DNA of 7,447 nt, from NCBI GenBank assembly GCA_943325745.2, contig CALPQP020000036.1:1-7447 (forward strand), given 5' to 3'. Under the pieces are notes generated by a model. That model saw only the letters and a program-made list of their open reading frames with translations, made no database searches and was not told the DNA's origin. Of this stretch, positions 1 to 4,449 are shown in pieces. The position numbers and the translations under genes were made by a program. Each line of letters opens with the position of its first letter. The stretch's first letter is position 1. The DNA comes from Gulosibacter massiliensis. GTDB taxonomy: Bacteria; Actinomycetota; Actinomycetes; Actinomycetales; Microbacteriaceae.

Positions 1-26
1 AAATCATGGAGGTGACCGGTGGCTGA
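1..26 (+). CDS. gltB: Glutamate synthase large subunit, last few codons (partial)
   Basis: In the frame beginning at base 3 the sequence reads I-M-E-V-T-G-G and stops at TGA 24-26. A short Met-Glu-rich tail like this, directly before gltD, fits the C-terminus of actinobacterial GltB, the glutamine-hydrolysing and FMN-containing large subunit of NADPH-glutamate synthase. Only seven codons are visible, so the call rests mainly on the downstream gltD and on the usual gltB-gltD pairing. The frame overlaps the gltD start by 8 bases (19-26). A competing reading in frame 1 ends at TGA 13-15 but gives a less GltB-like tail. Confidence 0.6.
8..15 (+). promoter_or_regulatory. Strong Shine-Dalgarno sequence for gltD
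   Basis: GGAGGTGA matches the anti-Shine-Dalgarno end of 16S rRNA over eight bases. The GGAGG core ends six bases before the GTG at 19, which supports that start. The site lies inside the last codons of gltB, so gltD translation is probably coupled to gltB. It contrasts with three later genes in the window that have no ribosome-binding site. Confidence 0.85.
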
Positions 27-1476
27 CCCCCGAGGATTTCTGAAGACGACGACGCGCGAAACCCCCGAACGTCGGCCGGTGTCAATCCGCTTGCGCGACT
101 GGAAAGAGGTCTACGCCGAGCGTGAGTCAGGACAGATTGAACGTCAGGCTGGGCGATGCATGGACTGCGGTGTTGCGTTCTGCCACCAGGGCTGTCCACT
201 GGGGAACCTGATACCTGAATTCAACGATTTAGTCCATCGCGACGAGTGGCGGGCGGCGAGTGAGCGACTTCACGCCACCAACAATTTCCCCGAGTTCACG
301 GGGCGGCTCTGCCCGGCGCCGTGTGAATCGTCGTGTGTTCTGGGCATAAACCAACCGGCCGTCACTATCAAGCAGGCGGAGCTAGCGATCATCGACACCG
401 CGTGGGAAAAGGGTTACATCAACCCGGTGCTACCCGACCGCCTCACCGGCAAGACCATCGCCATTGTCGGATCTGGTCCCGCCGGTCTCGCCGCGGCTCA
501 GCAGCTGACGCGGGTTGGACACACTGTTGCTGTCTACGAGCGTGATGAATACGTCGGGGGACTACTTCGCTACGGGATTCCGGATTTCAAGATGGAAAAA
601 CGACACATCGACCGGCGCATCGACCAGATGCGTGAGGAGGGAACCCGATTTAGAACGGGAGTGACCATCGGAATCGACGTCACGTGGACTGAACTTCATG
701 AACGGTATGACGCGGTCATCGTTGCGACCGGCGCACCGGTTGGTCGGGACTTGCCCATCGCAGGCCGAGAACTGTCCGGTATTCACTTCGCGATGGACTA
801 CCTCGTTCCCTCCAACCGGGCTGTCGCGGGCGAGGACCCCCTCGATCACATCGATGTCGCGGGTAAGAACGTCATCATTCTTGGGGGCGGCGACACCGGC
901 GCCGATTGCCTGGGAACCGCGCTTCGTCAAGGAGCGTTGAGCGTCACCACCCTCGCCATCGGTAAACGGCCGCCGGTCGAGCGTCCGGTGACCCAGCCCT
1001 GGCCGATGGACCCGCAGCTCTTTGAGGTACAGAGCGCCCACGAGGAAGGCGGAGAACGCACGTATCTTGCATCGACCGTCGAGTTCCTCGGAAACGAACA
1101 CGGTGAACTGACGGGACTTGTTGTTGCGGAAACAGAGTTCGTCGATGGCGCGCGCAGACCCGTAGCCGGCAGCGAAAAAACGCTCCCTGCGGACGTCGTT
1201 CTCCTTGCGCTCGGATACACGGGCGTGGAGTCCAGCGTCCTCGTGGACCAGCTCAACATCGACTTGTCGTCGCGCGGAACGGTCGCACGAAATAGCACCT
1301 ATGACACCAACATCCCCGGTGTGTTCGTCGCCGGAGACGCCGGTCGAGGAGCGTCGCTCATCGTGTGGGCTATTGCCGAGGGTCGCGCCGCCGCGGCTCG
1401 CGCCGACGAGTACCTTCGCGGTCGCACGACACTGCCGATCCCGGTTTCCGCGCATGACGCCCCGATACACTTCTAA
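19..1476 (+). CDS. gltD: Glutamate synthase [NADPH] small (beta) subunit
   Basis: This 485-residue protein is the FAD/NADPH subunit of glutamate synthase (GOGAT). It passes electrons from NADPH to the large subunit, which makes two glutamates from glutamine and 2-oxoglutarate in cytosolic ammonia assimilation. The N-terminal third holds the cysteines expected for the [4Fe-4S] clusters: C47, C50, C55 and C59 in RCMDCGVAFCHQGCP, then C98, C102 and C106. A first Rossmann motif, VGSGPAGLAAA (about 150-160), binds FAD. A second, GGGDTGADC (289-297), binds NADPH. The C-terminal FAD motif GVFVAGDAGRGAS (434-446) closes the fold. Length and motif order are normal for GltD and nothing is missing. The GTG start is set by the ideal Shine-Dalgarno at 8-15 and the overlap with gltB. 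Related NADPH-dependent oxidoreductase subunits share the fold, but the paired cysteine motifs and the gltB tail make GltD nearly certain. Confidence 0.96.
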   Translation: MADPRGFLKTTTRETPERRPVSIRLRDWKEVYAERESGQIERQAGRCMDCGVAFCHQGCPLGNLIPEFNDLVHRDEWRAASERLHATNNFPEFTGRLCPAPCESSCVLGINQPAVTIKQAELAIIDTAWEKGYINPVLPDRLTGKTIAIVGSGPAGLAAAQQLTRVGHTVAVYERDEYVGGLLRYGIPDFKMEKRHIDRRIDQMREEGTRFRTGVTIGIDVTWTELHERYDAVIVATGAPVGRDLPIAGRELSGIHFAMDYLVPSNRAVAGEDPLDHIDVAGKNVIILGGGDTGADCLGTALRQGALSVTTLAIGKRPPVERPVTQPWPMDPQLFEVQSAHEEGGERTYLASTVEFLGNEHGELTGLVVAETEFVDGARRPVAGSEKTLPADVVLLALGYTGVESSVLVDQLNIDLSSRGTVARNSTYDTNIPGVFVAGDAGRGASLIVWAIAEGRAAAARADEYLRGRTTLPIPVSAHDAPIHF

Positions 1477-1495
1477 CGAAGTCCACACCCACCAC

Positions 1496-1501
1496 AAAGG
1501 A
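1496..1501 (+). promoter_or_regulatory. Shine-Dalgarno sequence for pyk
   Basis: AAAGGA lies four bases before the ATG at 1506, inside the 29-base gap after gltD. The gap shows no convincing promoter or terminator. This supports both the chosen start and co-transcription of pyk with gltBD. Confidence 0.7.
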
Positions 1502-1505
1502 CACC

Positions 1506-2930
1506 ATGAGACGCGCAAAGATTGTTGCCACGCTGGGACCGGCAACGAACAGTTATGACACAATCCGAGCCGTTATCGAAGCGGGTGTCGACGTTGCCCG
1601 CATGAATCTCAGTCACGGAACTTACGAGATTCACGAAGCGGTATTCGCCAACATCAAAAAGGTGGCAGCGGACCTCGGAAAGCCGGTTGCTGTGCTCGTC
1701 GACCTGCAGGGGCCCAAGATCCGACTCGGGACGTTTGCCGACGGTCCCCACGACCTCGCTGTAGGAGACATCTTCACGATCACGACCGAAGACATCGAGG
1801 GCACGAAAGAACTGTGTGGGACGACGTTCAAGGGGTTGCCGCAGGACGTTGCTGAGGGTGACACACTTCTCATCGATGATGGCAAGGTGAACGTCCGAGT
1901 ACTCGACACGGACGGTGTTCGAGTTCGCACCGAGGTTGTCGTTGGCGGGACCGTCTCCAACAACAAGGGCATCAACCTTCCGGGTGTCGCCGTCAACGTA
2001 CCAGCGCTGAGCAAGAAAGACGAAGACGATTTGCGATGGGGTCTTCGAATTGGGGCGGATTACATCGCGCTGTCGTTCGTGCGCAGTGCGTCCGATGTCA
2101 CTCGCGTGCACGAAATTATGGCGGAAGAAGGAATTAGGCTCCCGGTCATCGCCAAGATTGAAAAGCCCCAGGCCGTCGACGCGATTGACGAAATCGTCGA
2201 CGCCTTCGATGCGATCATGGTCGCTCGCGGAGACCTCGGTGTCGAATTACCCCTCGAGCAGGTACCGCTTGTTCAAAAGCGCACTGTCGAAGCCGCCCGT
2301 CGCATGGCGAAACCCGTCATCGTCGCGACACAGATGCTCGAGTCGATGATTTCGTCACCCGTCCCAACTCGTGCAGAGACGTCCGACGTTGCCAATGCGA
2401 TTCTCGACGGTGCGGACGCCGTCATGCTGTCTGGTGAAACAAGTGTCGGAGAGTTTCCGGCGATCACGGTTGCCACCATGGCGCGAATCATTGAAAACAC
2501 GGAAGAACACGGGCTCGAGCGCATTTTGCCACTCGGCACAAAGCCGCGCACGCAGGGCGGCGCAATCACTCTCGCCGCGGCCGATGTCGCGGACTTCGTC
2601 GAGGCAAAATACGTGTGCGTTTTCACTGAGTCCGGAGACTCCGCCCGCCGCATGTCGCGCCTCCGCTTCCGTATTCCCATGAAGGCTTTCGCGACAGACG
2701 AGTCGATTCGTCGTCGCATGGCGCTGTACTGGGGAATCACGTCCTATCTGGTTGACCCGGTTACCCACACTGATCAGATGTTCACCGAGGTCGACGAATC
2801 ACTGCTTTCAGAGGGTCTGGCAGAGAAGGGCGACAAGGTCGTCGTTATCTCGGGTTCGCCTCCGGGAGTCGCAGGTTCAACCAACGATATTCGAGTGCAC
2901 GTTGTCGGCACCGAGATGCCGAAGCACTAA
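1506..2930 (+). CDS. pyk: Pyruvate kinase
   Basis: This 474-residue cytosolic enzyme transfers phosphate from phosphoenolpyruvate to ADP, the last step of glycolysis. It begins with the usual KIVATLGPA strand. The substrate loop ARMNLSHG follows (R32, N34, S36), then VDLQGPKIR (65-73, D66). The family signature VIAKIEKPQAVDA is at 214-226, with catalytic K217 and metal ligand E219. MVARGDLGVE (238-247) supplies metal ligand D243, and VATQMLESM (273-281) supplies T275. The small beta-barrel B domain lies at roughly 71-167. The C-terminal domain (about 345-474) keeps the effector-loop pattern TESGDSAR (374-381), where sugar phosphates or AMP bind in allosteric members; which effector acts here cannot be read from the sequence. 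There is no extra C-terminal phosphohistidine domain. Length is standard. The gene starts 29 bp after gltD with its own Shine-Dalgarno and probably shares its transcript. Confidence 0.97.
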   Translation: MRRAKIVATLGPATNSYDTIRAVIEAGVDVARMNLSHGTYEIHEAVFANIKKVAADLGKPVAVLVDLQGPKIRLGTFADGPHDLAVGDIFTITTEDIEGTKELCGTTFKGLPQDVAEGDTLLIDDGKVNVRVLDTDGVRVRTEVVVGGTVSNNKGINLPGVAVNVPALSKKDEDDLRWGLRIGADYIALSFVRSASDVTRVHEIMAEEGIRLPVIAKIEKPQAVDAIDEIVDAFDAIMVARGDLGVELPLEQVPLVQKRTVEAARRMAKPVIVATQMLESMISSPVPTRAETSDVANAILDGADAVMLSGETSVGEFPAITVATMARIIENTEEHGLERILPLGTKPRTQGGAITLAAADVADFVEAKYVCVFTESGDSARRMSRLRFRIPMKAFATDESIRRRMALYWGITSYLVDPVTHTDQMFTEVDESLLSEGLAEKGDKVVVISGSPPGVAGSTNDIRVHVVGTEMPKH

Positions 2931-2942
2931 CGAATTGCGAAA

Positions 2943-2964
2943 GGACGGGGAAAATCCCCCGCCC
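2943..2964 (-). terminator. Hairpin, probable terminator of tRNA-Leu, perhaps shared with pyk
   Basis: On the minus strand GGGCGGGG, loop GATTTT and CCCCGTCC form an eight-pair stem with one G-U pair. It begins eight bases after the tRNA 3' end and is followed by a short TTT tail. In the plus direction the same bases form GGACGGGG/CCCCGCCC with an A-C mismatch, and the downstream sequence is poor in T. The hairpin therefore suits the minus-strand tRNA transcript better, though it lies 12 bases after the pyk stop and could also stall that transcript. Confidence 0.65.
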
Positions 2965-2972
2965 TCTCGTTG

Positions 2973-3055
2973 TGCCGGATGTGGGACTTGAACCCACACG
3001 CCCTTACGGACAAAGCATTTTGAGTGCTTCGCGTCTGCCATTCCGCCAATCCGGC
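2973..3055 (-). tRNA. tRNA-Leu (anticodon CAA)
   Basis: The 83-nt gene folds as a class II tRNA. The acceptor stem pairs GCCGGAT (3055-3049) with ATCCGGC (2980-2974). The D-stem is GCG/CGC. The anticodon stem AAGCA/TGCTT closes the seven-base loop CTCAAAA, with CAA at 3022-3020, reading UUG leucine codons. A long variable arm with a four-pair GTCC/GGGC stem is typical of leucine tRNAs. The T-arm is GTGGG, TTCAAGT, CCCAC. The discriminator is A (2973), as expected for leucine. The next bases are CAA rather than CCA, so the 3' CCA is not encoded and must be added enzymatically. The gene lies antisense between pyk and the response regulator. Confidence 0.96.
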
Positions 3056-3066
3056 TCCAGGTGAAA

Positions 3067-3096
3067 ACGATACCGTAGGCTGAACCCGTGAGTGAA
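3067..3096 (-). promoter_or_regulatory. Probable promoter of tRNA-Leu
   Basis: On the minus strand a -10 element TATCGT (3072-3067) fits TANNNT and would place the transcript start near 3060, five bases before the tRNA 5' end. A weak -35 candidate TTCACT (3096-3091) sits 18 bases upstream and matches four of six TTGACA positions. The region overlaps the promoter and first codons of the divergent regulator gene. This is read by eye and not tested. Confidence 0.5.
3076..3087 (+). promoter_or_regulatory. Leaderless promoter of the ANTAR response regulator
   Basis: TAGGCT (3076-3081) followed by six bases places the expected +1 exactly on the GTG at 3088. No Shine-Dalgarno sequence precedes the start. 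No good -35 is visible; that position falls inside the tRNA-Leu acceptor region. The TAG is also an in-frame stop 12 bases before the start, so no upstream start is possible. The same layout recurs before polA and the DUF885 gene. Confidence 0.65.
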
Positions 3097-3678
3097 ACCG
3101 TAGCCCGTCGCGTTGTGGTTGCTGAGGACGAGGCACTCATCCGAATGGACATTGTCGAAGTCTTGCGTGAAAACGGTTTCGACGTGGTCGGCGAGGCGGC
3201 GGATGGCGAGGCAGCAATTGAGCTCACTCGGGAACTTCGACCCGATCTCGTCATCATGGACATCACAATGCCAAAAATGGATGGACTGACCGCGGCTGAG
3301 GCAATCGGGAAAGACCGACTGGCCCCGGTGGTGATGCTCACGGCGTTTGCCCAATCTGAGTTCATCGCGCGAGCGGTCGAAGCGGGCGCGATCGCCTACG
3401 TTGTCAAACCCTTCACTCCGGAACGGCTCTTGCCGCAGATTGAAGTGGCGTTGTCTCGACATCAAGAACTTCTCGCCGTGGAGGCCGAAGTGACCGATGC
3501 GCTCGAGCGGCTCGAAACGCGCAAGATTCTCGATCGCGCGAAAGGCTTGTTGCAGGAAAAGATGAAGCTGACAGAGCCCGAGGCGTTCCGCTGGATTCAA
3601 AAAGCCTCAATGGACCGACGCCTGACGATGACCGAAATTGCTCAGGCCGTCATAGAACAGTTGAATCCCTCGTCTTAG
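3088..3678 (+). CDS. pdtaR: REC-ANTAR response regulator, PdtaR-like
   Basis: This 196-residue cytosolic protein joins a phosphoreceiver domain (about 7-125) to a C-terminal ANTAR RNA-binding domain (about 136-192). The receiver has the acidic pair E13 and D14 in VAEDEALIRM, phosphoacceptor D58 in DLVIMDITMP, switch T85 in MLTAF, and K107 in VVKPF, so it should be phosphorylatable. The ANTAR part carries ETRKILDRAKGLLQEKM and the later TMTEIAQAVI helix. Family members act as antiterminators that bind paired stem-loops in mRNA leaders when phosphorylated. The domain order, length and position near pyk and polA match M. tuberculosis Rv1626 (PdtaR), which is served by the unlinked kinase PdtaS. 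No kinase gene is seen here. The GTG start is supported by the leaderless promoter and an in-frame TAG 12 bases upstream. Its stop shares bases with the stop of the convergent gene. RNA targets cannot be inferred from this window. Confidence 0.92.
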   Translation: MSETVARRVVVAEDEALIRMDIVEVLRENGFDVVGEAADGEAAIELTRELRPDLVIMDITMPKMDGLTAAEAIGKDRLAPVVMLTAFAQSEFIARAVEAGAIAYVVKPFTPERLLPQIEVALSRHQELLAVEAEVTDALERLETRKILDRAKGLLQEKMKLTEPEAFRWIQKASMDRRLTMTEIAQAVIEQLNPSS

Positions 3679-3992
3679 AGGTCGCCGGAGGCGATGTGGG
3701 GCATGTTCCCATAGGTTGCGGTGACTTCCGTCACGATGACTCGATATCCCTTGTACCAACGGTCGACCTGGCTCTTGGCTGTTCGGTGATCGTCGAAGCG
3801 TCCCAGTTTGGTGAGAGCCGCCATGTCTGTGAAATAGTAGATTGCGTTGACGCACAGCCCATCCTGTGAAACCCATCGGTCGGTGCCTAAAAATCCCGTG
3901 ATGGACTTCGCGGCGTTATCGATGGCGGCGTCCAATACATGGAACTCGTCGTCGTAGTCGCCTGGCTCGAAAATAAATTGGGCGGCAATCAT
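3675..3992 (-). CDS. Small protein, probable antibiotic biosynthesis monooxygenase-like (dimeric alpha/beta barrel) fold
   Basis: This 105-residue protein has no signal peptide or membrane segment. Its layout is an N-terminal strand (MIAAQFIFEPG), a helix to about residue 33, a second strand region (WVSQDGLCVNAIYYFTD), a helix with DDHRTAK, and a final strand (YRVIVTEVTATYG). That order resembles the ABM/YgiN-type ferredoxin-like domain found in small monooxygenases and heme-degrading enzymes. The fold call comes from pattern alone; substrate and cofactor are unknown, and a purely structural or stress-related role is possible. Its ATG overlaps the TGA of the upstream thioesterase gene in ATGA, with no clear Shine-Dalgarno, so it is probably translated by coupling from the same transcript. 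Its TAA stop overlaps the TAG stop of the convergent regulator gene. The name 'antibiotic biosynthesis' is only the family label and does not imply antibiotic production. Confidence 0.6.
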   Translation of the reverse strand: MIAAQFIFEPGDYDDEFHVLDAAIDNAAKSITGFLGTDRWVSQDGLCVNAIYYFTDMAALTKLGRFDDHRTAKSQVDRWYKGYRVIVTEVTATYGNMPHIASGDL

Positions 3993-4408
3993 CGGTCGCG
4001 CAGCAGGTTCGTGATGCGGACCGTGGACAATCGCTCACCGGCCTCGTTGGTGACGATGATTTCGTGAACACAAATCGTTTTCCCAAGCGAGATGGCGGCG
4101 CACGTGCCGGTAACCCAACCTTCCGCGATGCTCTTGGTGTGCGTTGCGTTGATATCAATACCGACCGCATAACGGCCAGCGCCGGCGTGGACCGCGGCCG
4201 CAACGCTGCCCAGGGTTTCACCCAGAACGACGTGGGCTCCGCCGTGCAAAATTCCGACGACCTGGCGGTTTCCCTCGACCGGCATCCGCCCGACCGTTCG
4301 TTCTGCAGAGATTTCGAGGAGCTCGATTCCCATCTTCCCGGTCAGCTCGCCGCCGCCGGTCGAAAACCTCGCTTGCAATTCGGGGTCAAGGTTGTCGAGT
4401 ACTCCCAC
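3989..4408 (-). CDS. Hotdog-fold acyl-CoA thioesterase (PaaI/MenI/EntH-like)
   Basis: This 139-residue cytosolic protein has the single-hotdog core of the PaaI superfamily. VVGILHGGAHVVLGETLGSVAA (about 50-71) contains the HGG turn (55-57) and E64, at the place of the catalytic acid in EntH and MenI enzymes. DINATHTKSIAEG (85-97) matches the conserved N-H segment of that subgroup (INANH in the Escherichia coli enzymes, as I recall). These enzymes hydrolyse acyl- or aroyl-CoA or carrier-protein thioesters; the substrate here is unknown. A menaquinone-pathway DHNA-CoA thioesterase is one possibility, but no men genes are nearby. The GTG start is preceded at seven bases by GGAAGGA. The gene is divergent from polA and coupled by ATGA to the small downstream gene. 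Length is normal for the family. Confidence 0.87.
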   Translation of the reverse strand: MGVLDNLDPELQARFSTGGGELTGKMGIELLEISAERTVGRMPVEGNRQVVGILHGGAHVVLGETLGSVAAAVHAGAGRYAVGIDINATHTKSIAEGWVTGTCAAISLGKTICVHEIIVTNEAGERLSTVRITNLLRDR

Positions 4409-4415
4409 AGTGCAA

Positions 4416-4422
4416 TCCTTCC
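4416..4422 (-). promoter_or_regulatory. Shine-Dalgarno sequence for the thioesterase gene
   Basis: GGAAGGA on the minus strand lies seven bases before the GTG at 4408. This supports the start and shows that this transcript has a leader, unlike divergent polA. Confidence 0.75.
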
Positions 4423-4437
4423 GTCGGCGGCGCTCGG

Positions 4438-4449
4438 TAGGCTAAAGCC
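4438..4449 (+). promoter_or_regulatory. Leaderless promoter of polA
   Basis: TAGGCT (4438-4443) is followed by six bases and then the GTG at 4450, so the expected +1 coincides with the start codon. There is no Shine-Dalgarno. The TAG is in frame with polA and closes the frame 12 bases upstream. No good -35 is visible. Confidence 0.65.
4439..4444 (-). promoter_or_regulatory. Probable -10 element of the thioesterase operon
   Basis: On the minus strand TAGCCT (4444-4439) fits TANNNT and would start transcription near 4432, giving a leader of about 24 bases that contains the Shine-Dalgarno. It shares six of seven bases with the polA -10 on the other strand. No clear -35 was found. Confidence 0.45.

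Noticed and set aside
562..1563. Open frame of 333 codons on the minus strand opposite gltD
   Set aside because: It lies almost wholly antisense to a clearly real gene, its translation shows no recognisable domain, and such long antisense frames are common opposite codon-biased GC-rich genes.
2877..3365. Minus-strand open frame crossing the tRNA and the regulator
   Set aside because: It runs through the tRNA-Leu gene and antisense to the regulator and pyk, so it cannot be a real protein gene.
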